DNA from: a virus
Direction: 5' to 3' (one strand)
DNA length: 27,475 nt
Virus record (IMG/VR): IMGVR_UViG_3300043444_000423
Coordinates: 1-27,475 of that record
This document shows positions 1-6,279 of this stretch, piece after piece (the stretch's first letter is position 1; each line of letters starts with the position of its first letter). The position numbers and the translations under genes were made by a program. Below the pieces are notes generated by a model. It was not told the origin of the DNA, did not search any database, and saw only the letters and a program-made list of their open reading frames with translations.

Positions 1-1205
1 TACAGATCAGGATGAACGCTGAGGTCAAGCTCAAGGAAGTCTTCGGCCCACTGTACTTGCCAGATGGCAAGCCTTTCTCGCCCAAGCGGGATAACAAGAA
101 GTCTGGCTATGTGGCCGGTGCGGTGGTGCAGAAGGTTGTGCTGACCGAATTCAACCCGGGCAGCCGTGACCACATCTCCCGCTGGCTCAAAGTGATGCGC
201 GGCTGGAAGCCTACGGTTTTCACGAACGACGGAAAACCAAAGGTAGACGAAGATGTCTTGAAGCTGCTTCCGTACCCTGAGTCAAAGCTGCTCGTTGAGT
301 ATCTGACGATTCAGAAGCGCATTGGCCAACTCGCTGAGGGTGACCAAGCGTGGCTCAAGCATGTGCGCAAAGGCCGCATCCATGGCAGCGTCATCACCAA
401 TGGTGCTGTCACTGGCCGTGCCACCCATGCGTACCCCAACATCGCTCAGGTCCCCTCTGTGAAGAAGAACAAAGAGGGCAACATCTTGATGGGCTTGGCC
501 GGTGGCTTTGGTCACGAAAGCCGTGCTCTTTTCACAGTACCCAAAGGTCACATCCTCGTGGGTGCTGACTTGTCGGGTATCGAGCTTCGCTGTCTGGCCC
601 ACTACATGGCGCCTTGGGACAAAGGCGCGTATGCCAAGGTCATCCTTGAGGGTGACATCCATAGCGAAAATCAAAAGGCTGCAGGACTTCCCACACGCAA
701 TGACGCGAAGACATTTATCTACGCGTTCCTCTACGGTGCCGGCAACGCCAAGATAGGTTCGATCATCGGCAAGGGTGCCCACGCAGGTGGGATGCTCAAG
801 CAGAAGTTCCTGTCAGGTTTACCAGCCTTAGACAAGTTGATCAAGGCCATTCAAAAAGCCAGCGCTCGCGGGTACTTGGTGGGTCTTGATGGCCGCCATC
901 TCCATTGCCGCTCTGCGCACAGCGCTCTCAACACGCTGCTGCAAAGTGCAGGCGCCTTAATTTCAAAACAAGCACTCATTGAATTCGACCGTCTTATCCA
1001 AGAGGCGGGATGGCAGGACCGCGTCCATTTAGTGGCGTGGGTCCACGACGAAATACAAGTGGAGGTGCAGGGAGATGAGAAGTTTGCTGAAGAGATTGGA
1101 CAAATGGCTGTCCGAGCCTTTGGACTCGCAGGGGAAGTCTTTAAGTTCGCAATGCGAATTGACGGAGAGTACCACTGCGGAGCCACTTGGGCCGAGACGC
1201 ACTGA
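1..1205 (+). CDS. 5: DNA polymerase, C-terminal part (T7 gp5-like, family A), 5' truncated by window
   Basis: This is the polymerase that copies the phage genome. The reading frame is open to the left edge (first whole codon at base 3), so the N-terminal part, including the 3'-5' exonuclease domain, lies outside; T7 gp5 is about 700 aa and about 400 are seen here. All three family A catalytic motifs are present: motif A GADLSGIELR, with its metal-binding Asp at bases 567-569; motif B RNDAKTFIYAFLYGAG; and motif C VHDEIQVEV, with its Asp at 1047-1049. The stretch KRIGQLAEGDQAWL and the following GRIHGSVITNGAVTGRATH also match T7 gp5 as I recall it. The ATG at base 12 is internal, not a true start. 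The stop codon overlaps the ribosome binding site of the next gene. Identification is very secure; processivity with thioredoxin is family knowledge and not tested here. Confidence 0.97.
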   Translation, partial: QIRMNAEVKLKEVFGPLYLPDGKPFSPKRDNKKSGYVAGAVVQKVVLTEFNPGSRDHISRWLKVMRGWKPTVFTNDGKPKVDEDVLKLLPYPESKLLVEYLTIQKRIGQLAEGDQAWLKHVRKGRIHGSVITNGAVTGRATHAYPNIAQVPSVKKNKEGNILMGLAGGFGHESRALFTVPKGHILVGADLSGIELRCLAHYMAPWDKGAYAKVILEGDIHSENQKAAGLPTRNDAKTFIYAFLYGAGNAKIGSIIGKGAHAGGMLKQKFLSGLPALDKLIKAIQKASARGYLVGLDGRHLHCRSAHSALNTLLQSAGALISKQALIEFDRLIQEAGWQDRVHLVAWVHDEIQVEVQGDEKFAEEIGQMAVRAFGLAGEVFKFAMRIDGEYHCGATWAETH

Positions 1206-1218
1206 GGTAGCGAGTTTG
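1204..1218 (+). promoter_or_regulatory. Ribosome binding site deciding a TTG start
   Basis: GAGG at 1204-1207 overlaps the polymerase stop codon (1203-1205) and is followed 8 bases later by TTG at 1216. This fixes the proposed start of the 5.7-like gene and suggests reinitiation by ribosomes finishing the polymerase gene. Confidence 0.5.
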
Positions 1219-1431
1219 TGGACAGTGGTTGCGAAAGCGCAGCTGTCCCCATTTCGCATCCAAAGTGACTTTGCCAGAGAGAACGCCCCAGTGGTTGCCC
1301 AAGCGGCATCACTGGGTTTCATAACAACCAAGCGACCAGACGGTCACTTCGGTCGCGACTGGTTGGTGTCCCGCAAGGGGACGCTGTACCTCGAACAACA
1401 AGAACAAGAAGAGGTAGAACAACATGCTTGA
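1216..1431 (+). CDS. 5.7: T7 gp5.7-like protein (candidate stationary-phase sigma factor inhibitor)
   Basis: A protein of about 71 aa if it starts at the TTG at 1216. The core pattern FRIQSDFARENAPVVAQAAS followed by LGFITTKR and DWLVSRKGTLYL lines up over nearly its whole length with T7 gp5.7 as I remember it (QSNYVRNNASLVAEAASRG). T7 gp5.7 inhibits RNA polymerase carrying RpoS; the same role here is an inference. The frame is open upstream to an ATG at 1075, but that would bury 130 bases in the polymerase gene and give an N-terminus without family resemblance. I prefer TTG 1216 because GAGG at 1204-1207, overlapping the polymerase stop, lies 8 bases before it; GTG 1225 is an alternative. 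The last 14 residues form a Glu/Gln-rich tail that I do not recall in T7. The gene overlaps the next start by 8 bases, suggesting translational coupling. Confidence 0.72.
   Translation: MWTVVAKAQLSPFRIQSDFARENAPVVAQAASLGFITTKRPDGHFGRDWLVSRKGTLYLEQQEQEEVEQHA
1397..1412 (+). repeat. 16-nt direct repeat, copy 1 (A/C-rich leader before a start codon)
   Basis: AACAAGAACAAGAAGA at 1397-1412 recurs exactly at 3394-3409. Each copy lies in the 3' end of one small gene and just before the SD and ATG of the next (ATG at 1424 and 3424). Confidence 0.6.
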
Positions 1432-1789
1432 GACAGCAGTACTGAGCGCACTCGCGCCCGCATTCATTGATGGTATCCGTGGCCTTGTGGCCAAGTGGAC
1501 AGGCTCCGAAGGCGCCAAACCGCAGAACCTCGACGAGGTCATCAAACTCATGGAGGCGGAGAACAACCGCTTTCGCATCATCGCGGAGCTGGACAAACCG
1601 GTGGAGAACATCTCCAAGTGGGTGGCCGACTTGCGCGCGTCATTTCGCTACATCGCAGCCACGCTGATCATCATCGGAACGATGGCCGGATGGATCGTCA
1701 ACGAAGAACCCATGGTCGTGGTCTGTGCATTCCTGTTTGGCGAGCGCTTCTACTTGAAGTTCAAGGCCGGCTTCGGAACAAAGCAATAA
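1424..1789 (+). CDS. Small membrane protein, possible holin-like
   Basis: A 121-aa protein. Residues 1-70 are amphipathic and charged. A strongly hydrophobic helix follows at about residues 77-94 (YIAATLIIIGTMAGWIV), then a second hydrophobic stretch at about 97-107 (MVVVCAFLFG) and a short basic tail. The layout of a helical soluble part, a W-x-R-rich approach and hydrophobic segments near the C-terminus recalls three-helix holins of gene-transfer agents, but only loosely. The start has a clear SD (GAGGT at 1411-1415) and overlaps the 5.7-like stop by 8 bases. Its place between the 5.7-like gene and the exonuclease is unusual for a lysis gene. A second holin candidate is present at 25074-25304, at the T7 gene 17.5 position, so this one may instead alter the host membrane or replication. 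Function unknown. Confidence 0.7.
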   Translation: MLETAVLSALAPAFIDGIRGLVAKWTGSEGAKPQNLDEVIKLMEAENNRFRIIAELDKPVENISKWVADLRASFRYIAATLIIIGTMAGWIVNEEPMVVVCAFLFGERFYLKFKAGFGTKQ

Positions 1790-1808
1790 CAACAACAAGG
1801 AGCTGGAG

Positions 1809-2000
1809 ATGAAAATTGTTTTAACACTGACAGACATCGCTGAAGATGAGATGTCAACAGATCTGACTGCGCAAGCCAATGGTGTCAACGATGATGCGGA
1901 GAAGTCCATTGCGACTTTCTACGCACTCATGATCATCAAAGGCATTGAGCAGTACAGCGAACGCCTTGGTGCATCCGTCCAAGAAATCAAGGTGCAGTGA
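1809..2000 (+). CDS. Small phage protein of unknown function (63 aa)
   Basis: A 63-aa acidic protein with a predicted beta-strand start (MKIVLTLTDIAEDEM) and a helical C-terminal half containing ATFYALMIIKGIEQYSERLG. I do not recognise a family with a known function; short proteins with a similar ALMIIK-type helix occur in phage replication regions. It has a good SD (AAGGAG at 1797-1802) preceded by an AACAACAACAAGG leader. Its stop codon overlaps the exonuclease start, so the two are probably translated together, and a role next to the exonuclease in host DNA breakdown or replication is a guess from position only. Confidence 0.7.
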   Translation: MKIVLTLTDIAEDEMSTDLTAQANGVNDDAEKSIATFYALMIIKGIEQYSERLGASVQEIKVQ

Positions 2001-2833
2001 TGCGCACACTGCTTCTTGACAGCGACATCATTGCTTACAAGTTCGCATCAGCAAACCAACAAACCTTTGCTTTTGACCCCGAGGCCCCCATCGTGCATGT
2101 GGGCAACCTCGAGGCGGCCATTGCTGATGTGGACAGCTACATCGAGTCACTCAAGGAGCAGCTCCAAGCGACACGCGTTGTCTCTTGTCTGAGCTGCCCA
2201 AGTGCGGACAACTTCCGCCTCAAGGTCCTCGATACCTACAAAGCCAACCGCAAGAACACAGTGCGTCCCGTGCTGCTGCCCGAGCTGCGCGCACACATGG
2301 CAACAGCATATGAGTGCATCACAAAAGACACCCTCGAAGGTGACGATGTGATGGGAATCCTTGCGACAAACAAGCGTGTCATTAAAGGTGAACGCATCGT
2401 AGTGAGCGAAGACAAGGACATGCGGCAAATCCCGGGTCTGCTATTTAACCCCCGCAGCATGACGGAGCCACTGCTCATCACGCCAGAGATGGCTGACCAG
2501 TACTTCTACACGCAGGTACTCACCGGTGACCCAACGGATAACTACTCGGGCTGCCCGGGTGTGGGTCCCGTCAAAGCATCAGCCATCTTGGAGGCAGCAG
2601 GGGACAACCCATGGCGCGCCATCGTGGCTGCCTTTGAGTTACGCGGACTGACGGAGCAGGACGCTTTGGTGCAAGCATGGGTTGCCCGCATCTTGCGCTC
2701 GGGTGAATTCAACGAAAAACAAAAGAAGGTCAAATTATGGAAACCAAAAGCTGCAAAACCTGTGCGTACGACTCGAGTGCCCAAAGCATCGACGCTGCCC
2801 CACCCGAGTGCTGGAACTGTGCATCCTCTTTGA
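2000..2833 (+). CDS. 6: 5'-3' exonuclease (T7 gp6-like)
   Basis: A flap-type 5'-3' exonuclease of about 277 aa, used by T7-like phages to degrade host DNA, remove RNA primers and recombine genomes. The metal-binding acidic clusters can be seen in order: LLLDSDIIAYKF at the N-terminus, NFRLKVLDTYKANRK as the helical arch, LEGDDVMGI, VSEDKDMRQIPG, and LTGDPTDNYSGCPGVGPVKA leading into the helix-3-turn-helix. Length is close to T7 gp6 (300 aa). A GTG at 1997 is directly followed by ATG at 2000. I use the ATG, which overlaps the previous stop (TGATG). The last 32 residues, rich in Lys, Pro and Thr, are overprinted by the next gene and look like a loose tail rather than a domain. Confidence 0.93.
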   Translation: MRTLLLDSDIIAYKFASANQQTFAFDPEAPIVHVGNLEAAIADVDSYIESLKEQLQATRVVSCLSCPSADNFRLKVLDTYKANRKNTVRPVLLPELRAHMATAYECITKDTLEGDDVMGILATNKRVIKGERIVVSEDKDMRQIPGLLFNPRSMTEPLLITPEMADQYFYTQVLTGDPTDNYSGCPGVGPVKASAILEAAGDNPWRAIVAAFELRGLTEQDALVQAWVARILRSGEFNEKQKKVKLWKPKAAKPVRTTRVPKASTLPHPSAGTVHPL

Positions 2834-3045
2834 ATCCAGATCTGACGCTGCCCGGCTGGACGCCTAAGGCTGAGCCAGATTTGGTCAGCCGCATGATGGT
2901 CAGCGCTGCGGAGTTGTCACGCACTTCTCCTCAGGCGGCCCTCTTGCTGCTCGATGGTGCCGAGAAGTTGCTTGAGATGGAGCAGCGCCTTGAGCAAGCC
3001 GATGAAATCATTGGCCGCTTTTGTGAAGTCTACGCAGGCAGGTGA
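2737..3045 (+). CDS. Small four-cysteine (zinc-ribbon-like) protein
   Basis: A 102-aa protein. The N-terminus carries two CxxC pairs (C6/C9 and C25/C28: CKTC and CWNC) with Pro and Trp around them, followed by LPGWTP. This looks like a small zinc-binding knuckle. The C-terminal half is a predicted coiled coil (GAEKLLEMEQRLEQADEII). The gene starts inside the exonuclease gene and overlaps it by 97 bases in another frame. A purine-rich SD (AAGAAGG, just before the ATG) supports the start. It is the last gene before the putative phi6.5-like promoter. The specific function is unknown; DNA or protein binding is only suggested by the Cys pattern. Confidence 0.72.
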   Translation: METKSCKTCAYDSSAQSIDAAPPECWNCASSLNPDLTLPGWTPKAEPDLVSRMMVSAAELSRTSPQAALLLLDGAEKLLEMEQRLEQADEIIGRFCEVYAGR

Positions 3046-3061
3046 TGGGGTGATGCCAATC

Positions 3062-3079
3062 ATGCCACCCTCGGAATAA
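3062..3079 (+). promoter_or_regulatory. Putative phage RNA polymerase late promoter, copy 1 (phi6.5-like)
   Basis: The 18-nt motif ATGCCACCCTCGGAATAA occurs exactly twice in the window, both times in an intergenic gap: here and at 20490-20507. Its core ACCCTC followed by an A/T-rich end resembles the T3 promoter core (AACCCTCACTAAAG), in which the CCCTC part is read by the specificity loop and the A/T part melts. The position after the exonuclease block matches T7 phi6.5. Transcription would start near base 3080. This is inferred from repetition, position and resemblance; no polymerase gene is in view to compare. Confidence 0.65.
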
Positions 3080-3085
3080 TGCGCA

Positions 3086-3096
3086 GGGCTATGCCC
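3086..3096 (+). other. Short hairpin just downstream of promoter copy 1
   Basis: GGGC (3086-3089), loop TAT, GCCC (3093-3096). It would lie within the first 20 nt of a transcript from the upstream motif. Copy 2 of the motif is followed by a longer hairpin at the same distance. Confidence 0.4.
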
Positions 3097-3201
3097 CTTT
3101 GGTTGTTCCGAAACGAGTCCCGGTTCCCATCCCCTTCCGGGCCTTGTTCATCTCCTCTCCTCCCGAGTGCCCCCTGCCCACAAGGCGGGGCTTCTGAGCA
3201 C

Positions 3202-3222
3202 TGCCGCAAAGCGTAAGCGGCA
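3202..3222 (+). other. Stem-loop before the structural block, possible RNase III processing site
   Basis: TGCCGC (3202-3207) pairs perfectly with GCGGCA (3217-3222) around a 9-nt loop and is followed by CTATTTTCCC. The T run is too short for a convincing terminator and an SD (GGAGG) follows directly, so an RNA-processing or stabilising role is more likely. Confidence 0.4.
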
Positions 3223-3242
3223 CTATTTTCCCGGAGGATGTC

Positions 3243-3446
3243 ATGGAAAAAATCCCATTCGCAGCAGTCGACTTGATTGAAAAGCTCGACCAGCTGTACC
3301 CCGAAAAGTGCCCCGCTGTCACAGATTCCGAAAGAGAAATCTGGATGTATGCCGGCGCACGCGAGCTGGTGCGAAGGTTAGTCCATCGCGCTAAACAAGA
3401 ACAAGAAGACGAAGGAGTTGGTCATGTGCTTACCCAGCGCACCTAA
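3243..3446 (+). CDS. Small conserved-looking phage protein ahead of the portal genes
   Basis: A 67-aa protein with a good SD (GGAGG, 6 bases from the ATG). The pattern of an N-terminal helix LIEKLDQLYPE, then SEREIWMYAGARELVRRL and a charged tail (RAKQEQEDEG) resembles small proteins I have seen just upstream of the portal in other T7-like phages, with no known function. It is the first gene after the putative late promoter and occupies the T7 gene 6.5 to 7 position. Its Glu/Gln-rich tail is encoded by the 16-nt repeat shared with the 5.7-like gene. It overlaps the next gene by 23 bases. Confidence 0.75.
   Translation: MEKIPFAAVDLIEKLDQLYPEKCPAVTDSEREIWMYAGARELVRRLVHRAKQEQEDEGVGHVLTQRT
3394..3409 (+). 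repeat. 16-nt direct repeat, copy 2
   Basis: Exact second copy of AACAAGAACAAGAAGA (copy 1 at 1397-1412). It is followed by GAAGGAG and, 15 bases after the repeat, the ATG at 3424. Confidence 0.6.
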
Positions 3447-3627
3447 GGTGAAGATGCCCGACCCTGTCGCGCCAACACCCCCACCAAAACGCATGCTCAC
3501 ACCAGAGGATTCTCTGGCGATGGCTGACAAACAAAACGGCATGGATGCTGCAAGGTTTGGCAAGAAGGCGTTGCGCATTGACCTGAACTCCAACATGGGT
3601 GGCTCCGGTCTTCACATCCCACAATAA
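3424..3627 (+). CDS. Small virion-type protein, possible T7 gp7.3 counterpart
   Basis: A 67-aa protein starting at ATG 3424 (GAAGGAG 7 bases upstream; an in-frame GTG at 3418 is less well placed). The N-terminus is Pro-rich (KMPDPVAPTPPPKRM), and the C-terminus is basic then Gly-rich (FGKKALRIDLNSNMGGSGLHIPQ in two parts: FGKKALRIDL and GGSGLHIP). The ending recalls the Gly-Lys-Lys-Ser-Leu and GGGINI end of T7 gp7.3, a small tail-associated protein needed for adsorption. With its place directly before the portal, this makes a gp7.3-like role plausible, but similarity is limited to composition and the end motif. Confidence 0.68.
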   Translation: MCLPSAPKVKMPDPVAPTPPPKRMLTPEDSLAMADKQNGMDAARFGKKALRIDLNSNMGGSGLHIPQ

Positions 3628-3642
3628 AAAGAAAGTGTCGCT

Positions 3643-5208
3643 ATGGACAAGAATACTCAAGATAGCGGCGCTTCAGGAAAATACGCGCGGATGGAATCCG
3701 ATAGAGGTCCGTACCTCTCGCGTGCTCGTGACGCAGCGCTGCTCACGATTCCCACTTTGATGCCACCTGCCTCCAACTCGGCAGGTACAAAGTATCCAAC
3801 CCCTTACCAAGGCCTTGGTGCTCGCGGTGTGAACAACCTCGCGTCCAAGCTGCTCTTGGCTTTGCTTCCGCCCAACAGCCCCTTCTTCAGGTTGTCTATT
3901 GACGACTACGAACTCGAGGCGTTGACTAAGCAAGAGGGCATGCGCGGCAAAATTGAAGAAGCATTCGGTCGCATCGAGCGCACCGTGATGAACTCGATTG
4001 AGACCAAAGCCGCTCGTGTGAAAACATTTGAAGGTCTCAAACAATTGATCGTCGCAGGCAACGTGTTGATCCATGTGCAGCCGGACGGTTCGATGAGGGT
4101 TTTCAGACTTGACCGCTATGTAGTCAAGCGGGACCCCGTCGGCAATGTGTTGGAAATCATTGTCAAGGAAGACATCGCCCCGCGCGTGATTCCTATGGAA
4201 ATCCGTAAAGCATGTGGAATGCTTGAGGGTGACAAATCCAACATCGAAAGCATTGCTCTTTACACGCACATCAAGCGTGAAAATTCCAAACAACAATTCA
4301 CGATTCACCAAGAGTTGAACAACCATGTGGTTCCCAACTCAGAGGGTACATACCCTATCGACGAGTGTCCTTGGCTTCCACTTCGCTGGACCTCAGTTGA
4401 AAACGAAGACTACGGTCGCGGTTTCATTGAAGAGTACATGGGTGACTTGAAGACCCTCGAAGGTCTGTCCAAATCGATTGTGGAGGGCGCTGCGGCTGCC
4501 TCCAAGATTGTGTTCTTACTTCGTCAAAACAGCACGATCAACAAGAGAAAGCTCATCGATTCACCAAACGGTGCGGTGCTGGACGGTAATGTCGAAGATG
4601 TGGGTATCTTGCAGCTCGAGAAGTACGCTGACTATCGCGTGGCTTACGAGACAGCTCAGGAAGTATCCAAGCGTCTGTCATATGCATTCATGTTGAACTC
4701 CAGCGTGCAGCGCTCAGGTGAGCGTGTGACTGCTGAAGAAGTCAGGTACATGGCCAGCGAACTCGAGGATGCCTTAGGTGGTGTTTACTCTATCTTGTCG
4801 CAAGAGATGCAACTGCCACTGGTGCGCATTCTGTTGTCCCAGTTGGGCAAAGACGGCAAGCTCCCAGAGCTGCCAAAAGATTTGGTTCGCCCCATGATTA
4901 CCACGGGCCTTGAAGCCTTGGGTCGTGGACATGACTTGCAAAAGCTCAACACCTTCTTCCAGCAGCTCCAGCCGCTGGGACCAGAAGCTTTGACCACTTA
5001 CATGAATATCTCTGAGTACATCGCCCGCATTGGCGCATCGCTCGGGATTGACACCAAGGGTCTCATCAAGTCTGACGAGCAGATTCAGCAAGAAAAGCAA
5101 CAAGCAATGATGGCGCAGATGGCTCAAAACGCTGCACCAACGCTTGCACAAGGGGCGGTAGACGCCATGCAACAGGGAGTACCACAAGATGGCAACACGC
5201 CGCAATAA
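3643..5208 (+). CDS. 8: Head-tail connector (portal) protein, T7 gp8-like
   Basis: A 521-aa protein, close to T7 gp8 (536 aa). It forms the dodecameric ring at the special vertex through which DNA is packaged and ejected. Typical features are an N-terminal helix with SRARDAALLTIPTLMPP, then YQGLGARGVNNLASKLLLAL and LLPPNSPFFRLSIDD, a mid-region LIHVQPDGSMRVFRLDRYVV, and a C-terminal half with RRT-like AFMLNSSVQRSGERVTAEEV followed by the Leu-rich barrel region. The extreme C-terminus is Gln/Met-rich. The SD is weak (AAAGAAAG before ATG 3643). It overlaps the next gene slightly if that gene starts at 5189. Confidence 0.96.
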   Translation: MDKNTQDSGASGKYARMESDRGPYLSRARDAALLTIPTLMPPASNSAGTKYPTPYQGLGARGVNNLASKLLLALLPPNSPFFRLSIDDYELEALTKQEGMRGKIEEAFGRIERTVMNSIETKAARVKTFEGLKQLIVAGNVLIHVQPDGSMRVFRLDRYVVKRDPVGNVLEIIVKEDIAPRVIPMEIRKACGMLEGDKSNIESIALYTHIKRENSKQQFTIHQELNNHVVPNSEGTYPIDECPWLPLRWTSVENEDYGRGFIEEYMGDLKTLEGLSKSIVEGAAAASKIVFLLRQNSTINKRKLIDSPNGAVLDGNVEDVGILQLEKYADYRVAYETAQEVSKRLSYAFMLNSSVQRSGERVTAEEVRYMASELEDALGGVYSILSQEMQLPLVRILLSQLGKDGKLPELPKDLVRPMITTGLEALGRGHDLQKLNTFFQQLQPLGPEALTTYMNISEYIARIGASLGIDTKGLIKSDEQIQQEKQQAMMAQMAQNAAPTLAQGAVDAMQQGVPQDGNTPQ

Positions 5209-5218
5209 GGGAGAGAAG

Positions 5219-5398
5219 ATGGAAAACACAGAACAAGTCGAACAAGTCGAACAAGAGCAAGTAGAACAAGCTCAGGCCGAACAAGTGGTTGACATAGCAC
5301 CGGAGTTGGTAGTCAAGGAAGCAGGCTATAGCCAGCCAATTGAATTCAAACCGCAGCGTGTCACCAAGGTCGGTGAGATGACTCGTAAAGACTGGTAA
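5219..5398 (+). CDS. Glu/Gln/Val-repeat small protein of unknown function
   Basis: A 59-aa acidic protein. Its N-terminal third is built from repeated Glu-Gln-Val triplets (EQVEQVEQEQVEQ), and the rest reads VDIAPELVVKEAGYSQPIEF and ends TRKDW. The start at 5219 has AAGGGAG close upstream; ATG 5189, which overlaps the portal gene by 20 bases, is also possible (69 aa). I recognise no family. Lying between portal and scaffold, it could be a minor assembly factor or virion component; this is inference from position only. Confidence 0.66.
   Translation: MENTEQVEQVEQEQVEQAQAEQVVDIAPELVVKEAGYSQPIEFKPQRVTKVGEMTRKDW
5231..5288 (+). repeat. Imperfect tandem 9-nt repeats (GAACAAGTC unit)
   Basis: Units GAACAAGTC at 5231 and 5240, GAACAAGAG at 5249, GAACAAGCT at 5264 and GAACAAGTG at 5279. 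They encode the Glu-Gln-x repeats of the small protein and resemble the GAACAA runs at 1397-1412 and 3394-3409. Confidence 0.7.
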
Positions 5399-5415
5399 TA
5401 AAAGGAGGAGGGGAG

Positions 5416-6273
5416 ATGACTTTGAATATCGATACAGGTACACCTAATGGTGCGCCACAAGACAACGCCGATCAGAACCAGATGTCTGATCATGACAAAG
5501 CGATGCTGGAGAAATCCAAGCAAGTGGAAGTCAACGGTGTCAAAGAGCCGGTAGATCCAAACACCGATCAAAACCAGCAGAACCAAGACGGCAATCCAGA
5601 AGACCGTCCTGCGTGGTTACCCGACAAGTTCAAAACCGTAGATGACTTTGTGAAGTCCTACGGTGAACTCGAGAAAAAGCTCGGCTCACGTCCTGCTGAC
5701 CCAAAGCCTGCTGATCCGGTGGATACTGCGGCTGACCCAGCAGCGGACCCCAAGGCTGACACTAAGGCAGCTGACCCTCTGGACTTCAACAGCTACTTCA
5801 CGGAGTGGTCCGAAAAAGGATCCATCGGTGACGAGAGCTACGCCCAGTTGCAAAAGGCTGGTATCCCTAAGGATGTCGTTGACGCGTACATTGCGGGCGC
5901 CCAAGCCTTGCAAGTACAGCGTGCCAATGAAGGCTTTGCCATTGCTGGTGGTCAAGAGAACTACACCAAGATGACCCAATGGGCCAAGGTGAATCTGCAG
6001 CGCGCTGAGATTGATGCGTTCAACAACGCTATCTCTGGCTCGCCCGAGCAGATGCAGTTGGCCATTCGCGGTATGCACGCCAAGTATGAGTCTGCTGTGG
6101 GTAAGACCCCAGCGCTCCTGAATGGCAGCGCTTCAAGCTTCAACGCAGCAGGCGGTTTCCGCTCGAAGGCTGAGGTTGTCGCAGCGATGAATGACAGCCG
6201 CTATGAGTCTGACTCTGCTTACCGCAACTCAGTGATGCAACGCTTGTCACTCACAGCGGGCGATGTGATTTAA
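5416..6273 (+). CDS. 9: Capsid assembly (scaffolding) protein, T7 gp9-like
   Basis: A 285-aa protein that guides procapsid assembly and leaves before maturation. It is acidic and rich in Asn, Gln and Asp. The N-terminal third is disordered; RPAWLPDKFKTVDDFVKSYG follows and is typical of T7-like scaffolds. Next is a Pro-Ala-Asp repeat linker (about residues 92-120), then the helical body with DEKG/DESYAQLQKAGIP-type segments, and a C-terminus with GGFRSKAEVVAAMNDSRYES, the capsid-contacting part in this family. It has the strongest SD in the region (AAAGGAGGAGGGG before ATG 5416). A terminator follows the stop. In T7 the capsid gene comes next; here the minus-strand cassette intervenes. Confidence 0.93.
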   Translation: MTLNIDTGTPNGAPQDNADQNQMSDHDKAMLEKSKQVEVNGVKEPVDPNTDQNQQNQDGNPEDRPAWLPDKFKTVDDFVKSYGELEKKLGSRPADPKPADPVDTAADPAADPKADTKAADPLDFNSYFTEWSEKGSIGDESYAQLQKAGIPKDVVDAYIAGAQALQVQRANEGFAIAGGQENYTKMTQWAKVNLQRAEIDAFNNAISGSPEQMQLAIRGMHAKYESAVGKTPALLNGSASSFNAAGGFRSKAEVVAAMNDSRYESDSAYRNSVMQRLSLTAGDVI

Positions 6274-6279
6274 CGCTAG

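Larger units (their letters stand above)
3046..3242 (+). other. 197-nt non-coding leader between replication and structural blocks
   Basis: The interval holds the promoter-like motif (3062-3079), a short hairpin just downstream, a stretch rich in C and T from about 3110 to 3180 with a possible CCCGG/CCGGG stem, and a perfect 6-bp stem-loop at 3202-3222 immediately before the next ribosome binding site. A 45-codon frame starting at 3079 is Pro/Ser-rich, has no SD and is probably not a gene. Confidence 0.6.

Noticed and set aside
12-14. ATG at base 12 as the true start of the polymerase gene
   Set aside because: The frame is open to the window edge, and homology with T7 gp5 starts in the middle of the protein, so the gene is cut by the window.
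2331-2340. CACCCTCGAAGG inside the exonuclease gene (and ACCCTCGAAGG in the portal gene near 4452) as extra promoters
   Set aside because: They share only the CCCTCG core with the 18-nt motif, lack the A/T-rich end, lie within genes and have no hairpin after them.
3079-3216. 45-codon frame in the leader before the structural block
   Set aside because: No SD, Pro/Ser-rich translation, and it coincides with predicted RNA structure and the putative transcription start.
3673-4326. 217-aa minus-strand frame inside the portal gene
   Set aside because: Shadow of the conserved portal coding frame; no ribosome binding site or recognisable motif.
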